A program made the position numbers and the translations under genes. Positions 27,878 to 39,746 of a stretch of DNA of 64,000 nucleotides are shown here, piece by piece. Position 1 is the stretch's first letter; each line of letters begins with the position of its first letter. The notes below the pieces were generated by a model that was not told where the DNA came from, made no database searches, and saw only the letters and a list, made by a program, of their open reading frames with translations. Source of the stretch: Dirofilaria immitis (lineage: Eukaryota > Nematoda > Chromadorea > Rhabditida > Onchocercidae); assembly GCA_024305405.1 (NCBI GenBank), contig JAKNDB010000067.1, forward strand, positions 638,001 through 702,000. Reading direction: 5' to 3'.

Positions 27878-29459
27878 AATAAACTTTTTATCACAATCAT
27901 TCGAAAGAAAGTCTTTAGAAAATGAAATAAGTTTCATTTTCATATAACTTTTCTGAAGAATTTTACTTTTCTTACACTTTAAATGTTGTAAATGCACCTG
28001 TTTTGCTTTCTATTTTTTTTTATTTTCGTACTTGACTAAACAATAATCACTTATTTGTATAATTATTTCAAGAATCTCTTTTTTCTCTGTATTGCAATTC
28101 TTTTATATCTGCATATCTAAGTGATTGTTCGGGTACTTGCCTATGTCTATCTGTCAAACAAATATTACGAAAATATTTTATCACGGTTTTGTAACTGAAT
28201 AACCTTCTCCATTTTTGCATATAATCAAATTTTAAAGTATTTATAAAAAGTTTGTTTTGCAAGGATTTTCGATTAAATTTACTAAGCATTTAATTGAGCT
28301 TGATAGTAATAATGTTGCAAATGGTGAATGTAGTCAATGTTCAAGGATTATTTTGCAAAGCAACACCGACAACATAGAGCAAAGATAGAATAATTTTCGA
28401 ACAGTTCTTTCCATATCCATGTTATCTAATTTACTGTTGTACTATTTACATATTGTTTAAAAAATGAGCCGGAATCGATAGTCCGGTTTGCTGCGATAAT
28501 ATACCAAGATCTTCATGCGGCTTGTTAATTTTTCTGCATATATGGATTGTTCCTTATTATTTATTTCTATAGCATTAACTGGTTAATTATTATCTGCATC
28601 TGTTATTTGCTGTTTTGCTCATTAAAATCTTTTCAACTTGACAGGCAATTTTTTTTTCCATTATTATAAACTTAGCGATATCATATTAAATTTAGAATGG
28701 TCTGCAATATTCAGTACAAATATCTTCTTTTCTTGACATACAACAACGGATTCAATCGCGATATGGAAAAATAGATGCGGGAATAAATGCTGCTATCGAA
28801 AGCAATTTCATTTGTGAGATTTGCAAACAACTACTATAAAGTTTTATGAAAAATGATGAATCAATGAATTGTTTGAGGAGCTTCTTGGACTGCACGAAAA
28901 TGAAACCAAGAAAATGAATTGAAATAAGGGAATACAGGGAGTAATTATAATAAATAAACAGAAGACTTTCTAATGAAAATTTCAGTTTTGCGGGAGTAGC
29001 ATTACGCAAAGAAAAGGATATAATAATTGGAGTATTAAAAAAACAGATGATAGAGTAATCATTTAAATCTAATAAGGAATTATAAAACAAAAAAAAATCA
29101 AGTAGCGATGATTAATACAATAATAGCACATCGGTCATTAAATTTGTAATATTTGGAAGATCTTAAAATACTTAATATAGGCTTAGTGAAAAGTTATCAC
29201 CGTTAGATAAATCCTTCATTCAACAAATTTTATCTGGTTTCTAGGATCAGCAGGTAATAAGCTTAGGCAACGAACTTATCTTTGCAAAAGTTTCTGAAAG
29301 AGAAAGAATCATCCCTTTTCTACAATGAATGCTAGGCATCCATAAATCGATTATTAATGTAGAAATATTAAGCCCAGATCAATAATTGACTGCTCTTTTT
29401 ATTTAGTAAAAAATTTTTTCGAATATACAAACACAACAATATTCATAGAAAATATAAGT
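27878..29459. other. Intergenic, convergent 3' ends of spectraplakin and GT92 genes
   Basis: About 1.6 kb between the spectraplakin stop and the GT92 stop. AT-rich, no reading frame with coding character on either strand, no RNA gene recognised. It should hold both 3' UTRs. The open frame at 28752-29090 on the minus strand has low-complexity, intron-like composition and no homology I recognise. Confidence 0.6.
29398..29403 (-). terminator. Candidate poly(A) signal of the GT92 gene
   Basis: TTTATT on the plus strand is AATAAA on the minus strand, 57 nt past the GT92 stop codon, a suitable distance for a worm 3' end. Confidence 0.45.
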
Positions 29460-32400
29460 TTATACAAGCTGATGTTCATCACTGCTGAAATCGTCTGCGC
29501 GAATCCATATCGTTTGATTAACTATCCTTGTCCTGCACTGATCAATCGATTTACATTTATTTATATGCCATCTGAAAAATTTTACTAATCAGTATAAATT
29601 GTAGGATAATGTAAGACATTTGTGATTTTAAATAATCGATGCAGACCAAAACTCACTTTGAAAGTTTATTATGAATTCCTGAAAGGATAGATCTACGAAT
29701 TTACCGATCATTTCATTGAAGCTAATCCATACATCATTGATCTGCTGATCGAACTATTATTTCTATTTAATAATTCAGATATATTTCCAGGGTGAATATC
29801 ATAAAGGAATTAATTCATCACACATTCAAAAACAAGGGAAATAGTTACTCACTGATTAATGCATTTAGCGATTTCCATCTGCAACATCCTATCAATTCTA
29901 ACTGTTTTATTTTTGAATAACAATTGGCCTATTTCATGAAAAGCCATATTTAGCGATGATAGAGCGTTGATAAAAAACTTGACGAAGTAGTAACGTTGTT
30001 TAAAGGAAGATTAATTTCGGACCATTTATGGGATACATGTAATAGGAGAATCTCGGATGAATTAAGCTTAAAATGGATAAAATTTATTAACAAACAAAAA
30101 GCATTCAAATCATCCTACCATAAAATATATTTTTTGTTAAGGAAATAAATGAAATTATCAACAGAATTTATTCTAAAACTTTATGAAAATTTTTAAAGCA
30201 CTAGAAATTGCTTCCTTGAAATATTAAGAAATTAATTAAGCAGAAATTAATAATGCTGTTATATTTTAGACAGAATGCTAATATTCTAAAAATCCTAGAT
30301 TCATATTGATCTTATTTTCTTAGCGATAAATATTAACTAGTCAGTCATGTAATAAAGATATTACGGAAAATTCCGCGATCTCCTATTTTCCTATATCAAT
30401 TCCGCTTCTTGTCCTACCATTAAATTACTAATTTTTAAGCGAAGTAAGCTTACATTAACATCAATATAACCGGAATAACTTTTTCTCGTTGAATGTGTTG
30501 AGATAATTGAAACTGTTTCCGGTCGTACTATTTGTTTATGTGGTCCATCTCTCTCAGGTAATCCGTAACTTATATTAGTTAACCACTCAAATCTTACATC
30601 ATGCCAATAAAAGTCATCTGAAATAGCTCAATGTTTCTTTATAACTATCTAAATTAAACAAAAAAATCAAAGAATTAATCTGAAGGAAACATCATACGAG
30701 GATGATATTTCTATTCTGAATCTCTGCATTTATCTTCCTGAATATTAAGATTTTCAGTTGCATTCAAATAACTATCCAAGCATAATTGAAAATAATTTTA
30801 AGAAATAAACAAACTACGAGGTCGTGGTGAAGAATAATACATTTTCCTATGTATCACGGCAAAACTGCCACATCGTGGACACAACTCTGCTTTTTCTCAA
30901 TAAATGCAACAAGAGGAACCCTGAAATTTAATTCAATTCTCTTTGTCATGTTTGACATATATTAAATCTTTTGTTTCTTCCAATCTTTCTGCTTATCGTT
31001 CTTTGCTGTATCAATTTATATATCTATCAGCAGATTATCCTAGTAAGATATTTCATTTATAATAGCTAATTTGATATTTTTTTCTTCCACTTTACTAATT
31101 TTCTTTATTAATTGGTGATAGATTTGTAAGAGAATTTTTAGCCTTAATTTTATTCAATCTTTAAAATTATACTGACCCACTGGTAGTAAGAATATATTCA
31201 TCCAAATCGACGAATGCAACAAAACGAGGCACCTTGTGAACGCCACAAACAGTCATTATTTGCCAAACTATGTGCCAATCTTAAAATTTTCAAAAATTTA
31301 ACTTCATTTATACTTTATCGTTGACCATTACTCATAATAGAAGAAACTTCAATTCTTCCTTATCCCATCTATTGATAATAGAACTTAATCGAAATGTATC
31401 AATGAAGATAAGATTACCGTCAGGTTTGGGCATAAATGTTGGAAGAATTTTATTTATACTAATCCCTTTCATAAATCGAAAATCAAGTTGTAGAAAATAA
31501 TCAAAATATGACAGCATTAAGGCAAGAATTTCATTTCTTACATGATTTTTCATTTCACAGGGATTTTGAAAATAATAAATGCTTGAATTTAAAAGCTACC
31601 TATACACATCTTTGTTCGGATTTTCATTTTCTCCAATAGGGAATGATTTCCATGGTAGTAATGTTACAATTCCCTGAAATTACGCAAGAAACATTAACAA
31701 ATAGATTGATTTGATCCAATCAAATATTATGAAAAAAATATGACAGTATCTAAAAAGTCCAAAATAGGATAAGAATCAAATTTCAGAAATGGAATGAAGT
31801 ATTGAAATTTACTATCATTTTATGGCTAAGATTGAAAAATCTCATAAGCTAATGCATGCTTTTTCTATGACCCCAGAGATGCGGGTTATTCATTTAACAA
31901 ATGCATGATAATACATATATAGATAAAACAGAAAGTTGTCATAAACCTTTCCTTCATAATATTGTAATATATCCATTACGGGTTGTGAGACGGTATAAAA
32001 ATAGATGAAGAAATGACTGACACCTTGCGACATCCATATTTCAATGAATTCTATTATTTGAAGCCAATCAACGTACCTGAAATGACATAAAATTTACCGA
32101 AAAAATAGGTAAAATTGATCATTAACTTATGTATTTATCGACTAAAAAAACATTTCTCTTTCAATATTTTCTCTTGCAATCTTTCTCACCTGATTAATCA
32201 ACCTATTTTAGCAAGGATTCGAATCAGATAATCCTCTTTTCTACCTCACATCTAATGCATCACATAAATCATCTTTTAAAATCACCTTTTGGATATATAC
32301 AACGATATGCTCGAAAATTTTTATATGCGAAAGCTGAAGTAATTTGTCGAGTAGTGTATTTGATTTTCTCTTGAATATTATTGTATAATATATTATCTTA

Positions 32401-35304
32401 TCAAATATTATTAGATTATTTGTTATAGCAAAACCAAATTCGTTCCCTTCATATTCGAGATTATTGCTTATTTTAATGTTATTCATTTGTGAAAGCAGTT
32501 CAAGAGCTGCTTTCTGAACTTTCTGAATCACAACACAAAAGAATCTCTGAACAGTTTGTAGAATAAGTAAACTCAAGAAAACATAGACCGCATAACTTTG
32601 CAATCAGAGATGTCGATAAGGTAAACATTATTTTAAACTGATTTTAGTATCATATCATGTTTCATCTTTTGAAAAATTCTACAAGTGCAAATGAAAAGTA
32701 AGCAAAGATAATGTGCAACATGTCTAATAAGGTGGAAACATATATCGTTGAAATTGGCTGACATTTCACCCCCAAGTAAAACTGAAATGATAAATATTTT
32801 TGTCTGACAAAATTATCCACGTAATTTTCTGGCCTCCCGTTAACTACTGGAACAGATACGATGATCATATCAATTTCTTTGTGCGTAAAGGAATTTTACA
32901 CTTTATTGTACAGTGATGCTTCATCTAATGATTCATTATTCCTTCACTTCTTCAAAAAAAAGAAAAAAATTGCCTTTAATGACCTAAATTATAGACAGCT
33001 CTAAATGATATTACTATTATCTTGGCTCTACTTGTTCATACTTCCTGAATTTTTATAAACTAACCAATAAAACGGTTGAATACATACAGCAAAGAGTAAT
33101 TTCTCGATATTGTGTGATGGTTCCAAATGTAATCCAATAGCATTACCATTGAAATTAAGCTAAAATAGATGATGAATTTCATGTAATAGTAACGTAATAA
33201 ATACCATTAACATATATGAAATTTGTTTAAATTGGATATAAAGAAACTTCATATCCAATTTACTCTTACCCTAATCAGAGTATGATTCTTGTTCCTAAAC
33301 TTTTGTAATTTCATACGGCATTAATCTTTTTCTCCAAAATAATGCGAAAATTCCTCATTTAAATCTCTGTTGTTTTTGATCACTAAGGAAAAGTCAAAAA
33401 AGAAAAATATGTCTTTCCAAGATTCCTTCAAATTTATCTTCACATGCTAAAATTACAACGAAAAAAAATAACGAAAAAGAATTCTGTTTTTAAGGAAATT
33501 TTAAAAACTTACATGAATATGACCAGGAACAGAATCCAATCTTGCGGTACCAATAAATGATGACCATGTGCATCCTGAAGCCCAATCCCATGGACAATCG
33601 TCACTTTCAATATGCTTTATCACTGGACATAAAATTTGCTTCAAATCAATCTGATGTAAAGAAACATGTATTTCAGGGGATTTTAATGAAGACAAAATCA
33701 AGACAAAGATGATGCTTGATTAATCAAAAATAAATTTTTATTATTATTGTTTGATTACCAAGGGATTCTCGCTTTTTCTCGATATATCTAGATTATTTTC
33801 TCATCCGTTTTCATTAGTGACTAATTTAATTAAATTCATCCTAAAATAGTCATCTAACAATTCCAAAATATTTTTGATAATTTCCACGATGTCAGATGAA
33901 AATAAAATCAACAAACAATAAGCAGAAATATGATAAAGTACCAACTTGTAATCGTATATCACTCACGTTAGTTTCACATTTTTTCAAAAATAAAATCTTT
34001 AGATATAATCCGCTATGTTGCCGAAGAAGTACAGATCGTATTATTATCAATGATTTACTGGTAAGATTTCTCACTGCAGATTCCTTAGATCGTAACGAGT
34101 TGGATACTATAAAAATGATATTAGATGATTTGATTGAAATTTTATCATTTGTTCAGATAACAAATCTGTAAATAAAAATGGAAAATATGAATAATAAAAA
34201 TAATAATCGATCATTTCTACGGAAGTTCGAAATATTTAGCAAAATTGGCAAAAGAATTTCGAACAATTCGAATTGCCTTTTGAACTTTTTTTCTAAGATT
34301 ATTTTTGAAGCAAAGATCAACTGTAATTAATAGTAATGATAAAAAATGAAATTACTTACAAAGAATATAAAAATTAATGATAACTGATAAGGTATTCTAA
34401 TAATGAATTATACAATCGACTTTTAAATGTTGTCGAGAGCGGATATTGATCATAACAAAGATTATATCATCATTTCCAAAAATTTTATTAATCAAATATT
34501 AATCCAATAAATGTATAGATTAATACATTAAACAGAGTAGCCATTTATTAACCGCTAATTCAAATGTTGATAAATTTCTACATGCTTCAACAAATGTTAA
34601 TAAAAATAGTTGATAATGATTAGTATAATTAATATTATATCATGATATAATTGACATTTATCAATAAGATAGATTATATCTAGATTATATCAGAAATAGA
34701 AAGAATGATAAATAAATAAGTTAAAATATATGTCCATTAGACAAACAATTTCAAAATAAATTTGTATAAAACTTTGTTCTTTTCAAAAGATAGGATTCTC
34801 GACAAACTTTTTGTTATACGATTCCAATCAAAATATGAGATAAAAAAATTTTAGATCAATAAAATAATAATATAAAAAGAAAAGCTTAATAAAAATGTTT
34901 AAATCAAATATGATATGACGATATACGCATGTATAATGTAGATATAGAAAGAAATGAGTAATACGTTTTACGTACGTATTTCCGTGATACGTCAGCATAT
35001 ATTCAGATAAAATTTATATTAAGCGATCGACAGAATTTATGCTACATATTTGCGAAATTGTTGTATTGTAATCTTAAATTAATTAAAAACTTACGACGAA
35101 ATTCACATGGGAAACCATCTTCTCCACTATTCGTACGTAAATTACGCCAAGAATATGAGAAACGTCCACGTAGCAAAAGATTGAAATAGAAAGGAGCAAT
35201 GCAGTAACAGATAATGAAACGATAAGTATCTGAATGATAAATAGCACGAATAGACGAATCCGTGGAATGTAAAATTTGATCGTAGAAGGACGACAACCTC
35301 GCAT
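29460..35304 (-). CDS. GT92 (DUF23) family glycosyltransferase, type II membrane protein
   Basis: Family of nematode-expanded glycosyltransferases (C. elegans GALT-1 adds galactose to core fucose in the Golgi). Exon 1 (35095-35304) encodes a short basic tail, then one hydrophobic helix (LFVLFIIQILIVSLSVTALL): a Golgi-type signal anchor. Further exons: 33513-33650 (CPWDWASGCTW), 33065-33159 (AVCIQPFYW), 31947-32076 (YVDWLQIIEFIEIWMSQGVS), 31600-31673 (GIVTLLPWKSFP), 31173-31279 (LANNDCLWRSQG then FVAFVDLDEYI), about 30810-30930, 30391-30617 (RPETVSIISTHS), about 29654-29752 and 29460-29571 (WHINKCKSIDQC, stop TAA). The order CxxPxxW-VDW, PW, NDCL, DLDE and the late His/Cys block is diagnostic of GT92; the Asp residues of DLDE are the expected metal and donor-sugar ligands. 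The 31173 exon changes frame just before FVAF, and junctions near 29650 are off by one base, so the 3' third is approximate. Acceptor and substrate unknown. Confidence 0.82.
31173..32076 (-). other. GT92 catalytic core exons
   Basis: Exons 31947-32076, 31600-31673 and 31173-31279 hold the family core. The first two join in frame to the third (codon AG|A at 31600/31279), giving a run from VDWLQIIEFIEIW to NDCLWRSQG. The DLDE motif lies about 12 residues further in the neighbouring frame, so one base appears to be missing near 31215. The introns are typical (gt...ag on the minus strand). Confidence 0.82.
32077..33064 (-). other. Long intron of the GT92 gene
   Basis: The codon split TG|G (Trp) joins 33065 directly to 32076, so this 988-bp stretch is spliced out. 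It contains minus-strand open frames at 32241-32603 and 32662-32868 that are not supported by splice phase or homology. Nothing else recognised. Confidence 0.65.
33229..33263. repeat. Inverted repeat in a GT92 intron
   Basis: AAATTGGATAT and ATATCCAATTT pair exactly across about a dozen bases. Function unknown. Confidence 0.55.
33896..34171 (+). CDS. Unrecognised 91-residue ORF nested antisense in GT92 intron 1
   Basis: An ATG-initiated frame inside the first intron of the GT92 gene, on the opposite strand. The protein has a Lys/Asn-rich start, a central Cys pair (PLCCRRSTDR) and an acidic, helical-looking C-terminal half (LTADSLDRNELDTIKMILDD). Its composition is more protein-like than the usual AT-driven frames nearby. 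A gttagt...tttag stretch at 33969-34004 could be a 36-bp in-frame intron, but that is shorter than normal. I do not recognise the family, and it could be a chance open frame. Confidence 0.25.
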   Translation: MKIKSTNNKQKYDKVPTCNRISLTLVSHFFKNKIFRYNPLCCRRSTDRIIINDLLVRFLTADSLDRNELDTIKMILDDLIEILSFVQITNL

Positions 35305-36063
35305 AATGTTGAAATTTCAATAAAATAAAAAAAACAATATGAAAGATTATAAATTACAAATACATTGAAATTATTTGATATGCAAATTATCTCATTTGAT
35401 GGAAGAATTTTTTGGAAATAAATTTTGATTGAATAAAATGGAATATACATATATATTTGAAATGATTTTAGGCGGATAATGTCAATCATATCTTATTACT
35501 GAAATATTAGTCCTTCATTATTTTACAATTAAAGTTGCAATGTAATTTTTTAATAAAATTTCTAGAAAATTCCAATTAAATCTTATCTCAGTCAAATTTG
35601 AATTAAGCAAAATCAAAGCCCTCATATCATTATATATTTTACAGTAAGATAATTTACAGTAAGCAAATATATATTTTACAGTAAGATAATTTTACAATAA
35701 AAACAAATATCATATTTAAAACATTCATTAAAGAAAAATGAAAATTACATTAAACTATTGACTGATGAATATTTTAAAACCCATTCATCTGATAGTTAAA
35801 TGATTTCAGAAATTGTGATTAATTTTAAGTTATGGAGAAACTTAGTTAAATTTCATTCAAATCGAAATTCAGAAATGTTTAGTGAAACTTTTCAGTGAAA
35901 CTGAAATTATGAAATCAAAAAGGAAAAATGCTAAGTGATGTGTTTCGCCATTTGAACTTTAATTTTCCTTTTTATTTCTAAATGATAAATGATAAAAAGA
36001 TAACAAATTTGCATGCAAAAAGATGACGATTATTATGAAATAATAGGCCACAAATAAAGACTT

Positions 36064-36096
36064 CTTCTTGGCTATAAAAATTAGAAAGCCAAGAAG
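36064..36096. repeat. Inverted repeat, 10-bp stem
   Basis: CTTCTTGGCT at 36064-36073 pairs exactly with AGCCAAGAAG at 36087-36096 across a 13-nt loop. Function unknown. Confidence 0.55.
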
Positions 36097-36844
36097 TGGA
36101 AAGTTATCATAATGAAAGAAGTTGATTGCAGCAAAAATTGATAAATAACACAAATGTAAACAAATTGTTATTACATAACATTTGACTGTCTTTGTTTATT
36201 TTAGAATATAGCGAAGGAAATAAATATCTTCGGCTTTCATATGATATTATGATATCAATTTGTTACATTCATATCAAAGAAAGCCAAAGACACTCAATTT
36301 CATTCTTGCGAAAATTTTCGCAAATATTCAATTTTCCAATGAAATATTCGTAACACTGTTCATAATCGCTTCACGGATAGTTCTAGAATAAAGAATATAA
36401 AGAATACATAATATGTAAACATCTTAGTAGTTTTCATCGTATGATAGATTAGCAAACAAACGAACAAAGAAAAGAAAGAAACAAAGCAAAATATATCATA
36501 TTAAAATATCATTATTCATTATCAATAAATGGGATAAGATATTATCGAGAAAAGAAAAATAGATAGGATCATCGATTGATTGATAAATATAAGATTATCA
36601 TTGAATAATTCCCATGACTAATTTTTAAATAATAAACGAATGGTTCAGTTATTTCCTACCTCTCACTCAGCCAATGCCATAATGATAACAACAATTATAG
36701 CAAGCAATTGTAGTAACAGCAAATAATATCAATGGCATCGAGTGATATAACATATGCATGCATGAAATATAATAATGCTGATACATCACTAACAAAGTAT
36801 TATTAATGATCAGCAATAGAAAATATAATGTATAATGATGAAAC

Positions 36845-36907
36845 ATATATCATATCATATCATATCACATCGTATCATATCATATCATATCATATCATAT
36901 CATATCA
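36845..36907. repeat. ATCAT pentanucleotide microsatellite
   Basis: About a dozen tandem copies of a CATAT/ATCAT 5-mer, with two interruptions (CACAT, CGTAT). Open frames through it are repeat artefacts. Confidence 0.9.
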
Positions 36908-36957
36908 AGGAAATTGTCATGCTATCGGAATGTCTCGCTATGGTTGTATTGTATCTA

Positions 36958-37075
36958 TGTATCTATGTGTTTGTGTGTTTGTGTGTGTGCATGTGCTTGT
37001 GTGTGTGTGTGTGTGTGCGTATGTGTGTGTGTGTGTGTGTATGTGTGTGTATGTGTGTGTATGTGTGTATGTGTT
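36958..37075. repeat. GT/TGTA dinucleotide-type microsatellite
   Basis: Roughly 115 bp of TG repeats broken by TA and TGC steps, including tracts of up to nine clean TG units. Likely polymorphic. Frames across it encode only Val/Cys/Tyr runs and are not genes. Confidence 0.92.
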
Positions 37076-37220
37076 GTTTTCTGTCTCTAATCATATTTTC
37101 AGAAATAACTCGTTGCCTCATACGGAAGAGTATAATAAAAATATGACGTAAGAGTGCCGCATACGTGAAATGCTGATGATATATTAAATTATTACTGCTT
37201 TAATATTGACATGATTTGAT

Positions 37221-37253
37221 CATACCTTTGAAGTAAATACTTCAAAGATATGA
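37221..37253. repeat. Inverted repeat around CTTTGAAGTA
   Basis: CATACCTTTGAAGTA and TACTTCAAAGATATG face each other across two bases, giving an almost perfect hairpin just upstream of the 53-bp array. Confidence 0.55.
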
Positions 37254-37280
37254 TATGATTAGAAAATATCTCAAACTTTT

Positions 37281-37632
37281 TATATAACTTTATTTTATAC
37301 AGGGTAAATTTATCAATTAACATTTGCTAATATTATATAACTTTATTTTATACAGGGTAAATTTATCAATTAACATTTGCTAATATTATATAACTTTATT
37401 TTATACAGGGTAAATTTATCAATTAACATTTGCTAATATTATATAACTTTATTTTATACAGGGTAAATTTATTAATTAACATTTGCTAATATTATATAAC
37501 TTTATTTTATACAGGGTAAATTTATTAATTAACATTTGCTAATATTATATAACTTTATTTTATACAGGGTAAATTTATCAATTAACATTTGCTAATATTA
37601 TATAACTTTATTTTATACAGGGTAAATTTATC
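37281..37632. repeat. 53-bp tandem repeat array, about 6.6 copies
   Basis: Copies begin at 37281, 37334, 37387, 37440, 37493, 37546 and 37599, an exact period of 53 bp. Each contains TATATAACTTTATTTTATAC, then AGGGTAAATTTATCAATTAA and CATTTGCTAATAT. Copies four and five share one difference (ATTAATTAAC for ATCAATTAAC); otherwise they appear identical, so expansion is recent. The last copy breaks off after TTTATC. No coding frame and no spacer structure. Confidence 0.95.
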
Positions 37633-38007
37633 GATATTATATTATCAATTTATTATGTGTATTGATTTATGTCAAAATAATATATTATATCATTTAATAA
37701 ATAAATATTTACTGTTATTAGAATAATAATACAAATATTTCAAATTAAGAGACAATATATTTCATATAAAATACATCAAATAGAGAGTACAGATCAAAGG
37801 GCAACATTAATATTATTATTATTTTATAGTTCTAAAGGGAATTTAACATTTCCTATAGTTATAACTTATAAAAATAAAGAATTCAATTAAAATTATTTTT
37901 AAATTAATATTAATTGAATATAATTAGAAATTGTCTTTATTTTAAACAAAAATAAAAAGAATTATTAAATTTGATGATTTGATGGAATATATAATTTAAA
38001 TTTAGGA

Positions 38008-38046
38008 ATATATTTGTTAGAAAGATAATCTTTCTAACAAATATAT
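38008..38046. repeat. Perfect hairpin, 18-bp stem and 3-nt loop
   Basis: ATATATTTGTTAGAAAGA at 38008-38025 is the exact reverse complement of 38029-38046, separated by TAA. No flanking target-site duplication or mature-miRNA-like asymmetry is evident. Confidence 0.8.
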
Positions 38047-39319
38047 CAAGCATTTCCTTTTTTAGTGAAATCTTAGATATTTTCTTAATATATCATTGGA
38101 AGAAGAGAAGCAAAAGCAAAGGTAATAGAGGAAATTATTATAAAAATATATATCACTCGATAATCTGATTAATGAAAACAGTACTAAAATGCTGCATAAA
38201 AATGTGGAGAAACAAAATTTTTCATTTTTTAATCTAAGAAGCATATTTAATGCTTTCTAGTTGTTTGATATTTTCGTTTTTATGGATACATCACGATCAT
38301 GACAGATAATCACGGCAGATAATCACGATCATATCATCATCATCATCATCACGGTTGCTTTGAAAGTTTAACTGTATGATTTGATAATAAATCATTATAC
38401 AGTGATAAGCATCCCCTTCTCGAACTAATCACTACGAGCCTTCAAACCTCCTTCTAACCTCTTTCGCTATCGTTTTGAAAAATTGAATTCAAAACTTTAA
38501 CGCTGCACGATTTTGCGTTGAAAGCTTCCCTATATGTTGCAGCGAGATAGCAGCTTTCAACGAATGTGACAGTGCGAAATATAACGACGAGCAGATCGAT
38601 ATCAATTAAATGCTTCATTCATTTGTCACAGATAACCTTTAACCTCATCTAGTTGATAAGCAATACCATCATTGAAGAAGAAAATTTGTCATTACATTAT
38701 CACTTCTTATCATCATCGTCACTGCTGTAGTATTCTTGTTATGAATGTACACAGTGTCGCTTGACTCATTCAAATTCTGAATTTTAAGCTATCATTTAGT
38801 TCTAATTTAGCATGACTTCAGAATCATCGAAATATTTTCGTGGTGTTTATAAAAATAAGATTTCCCCACAATATTTACTTATGTATTAACATTATGATAA
38901 GATTTTCTTCCATATTTATTTCTGTTCATAACATTTGATTCTGTATTTATGCTACAGTAAGACTTTTCTTAACATTAGATTCTGTTTTATGATCTTAATT
39001 TGAAATATTTTCCATATTCTTTCATCAATAATGATATTTTCGAGTGATTTTCTCGATTGTTTATTGATGGTTTCTATTTTATGATGTCATTCATTTTATT
39101 AACTATAATGATATTCGAGAGTTATACTTATGTTCCCTTTCAATTTATATTCTCTAATCACACAGTCTTTTAATCTTTTTTTCACTTTCTTTATTTTCAT
39201 TTTTTTTCTATTGTTTTAGCAAAACTTGTGTTTATATTTTTACTGTAATTATTTTTACCATAATATAATTGCCGATTGCAATCAATTAGTGATTTTTGAG
39301 TTTTCGTTTTCGTTTCGAT

Positions 39320-39515
39320 AAAAATAATCATTAATATTGTTATTGTTTTTATTGTTATCATTGGTATTATTATTATTATCGTTATCACATTCATTATTAC
39401 GGTATTATTATCATTATTATTATTATTATTATTGTATTATTATTATTGCTGTTATTGTTTTATTGCTATTATTGTTGTTGCTATTATTGTTGTTACTTTT
39501 ATTATCATTTTTATA
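39320..39515. repeat. ATT-type trinucleotide microsatellite tract
   Basis: About 195 bp dominated by ATT/GTT triplets with imperfect interruptions (longest clean run near 39413-39437). Long frames on both strands here are composed of Leu/Tyr or Ile/Asn runs and are artefacts. Confidence 0.85.
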
Positions 39516-39746
39516 TTGTCTGTTTATTAGTGTAATTATTTTATTTTTACCAAAGACTGTAATATTTACTACTTCTCGAGAAATAATATATCCATTTTGT
39601 AATGAATTTTTAATTTTTATGTTATTACTTTATTTAGCAATTACAGGCGTAATGTTGATAAGCAAAAAGAAAAGACTTTGATCGATCAAATTCGATGTGA
39701 ATTCAATCCTATCTATTAATTAAAATTCCAATTCAAACTTGTTGGC

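Larger units (their letters stand above)
35305..39746. other. Intergenic, repeat-rich interval between divergent GT92 and HPS5-like genes
   Basis: About 4.4 kb with no convincing gene. It holds several hairpin-forming inverted repeats, a pentanucleotide and a dinucleotide microsatellite, a 53-bp tandem array and an ATT-type microsatellite, listed separately. Both flanking genes start outward from here, so promoters must lie near each end. Between 38380 and 38760 the base composition is visibly less AT-rich than the surroundings; I cannot assign it a function. Confidence 0.6.

Noticed and set aside
32241..32868. Minus-strand ORFs of 120 and 68 residues as GT92 exons
   Set aside because: The flanking exons join through a split Trp codon and conserved sequence, leaving this stretch as intron.
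35042..35320. 92-residue minus-strand frame as GT92 exon 1
   Set aside because: The alternative frame from 35304 gives a classic basic tail plus membrane anchor and a good donor at 35094, so it was preferred.
36828..37151. Overlapping ORFs of about 100 residues through the microsatellites
   Set aside because: They consist of Ile/Ser/Tyr and Val/Cys repeats dictated by the ATCAT and GT tracts.
37281..37632. 53-bp array as a CRISPR array
   Set aside because: Whole unit repeats without variable spacers, in a eukaryotic genome with no cas genes; it is a simple tandem repeat.
39337..39681. 114-residue ORF rich in Leu and Tyr
   Set aside because: It is translation of the ATT-type microsatellite; the opposite strand is open for the same reason.
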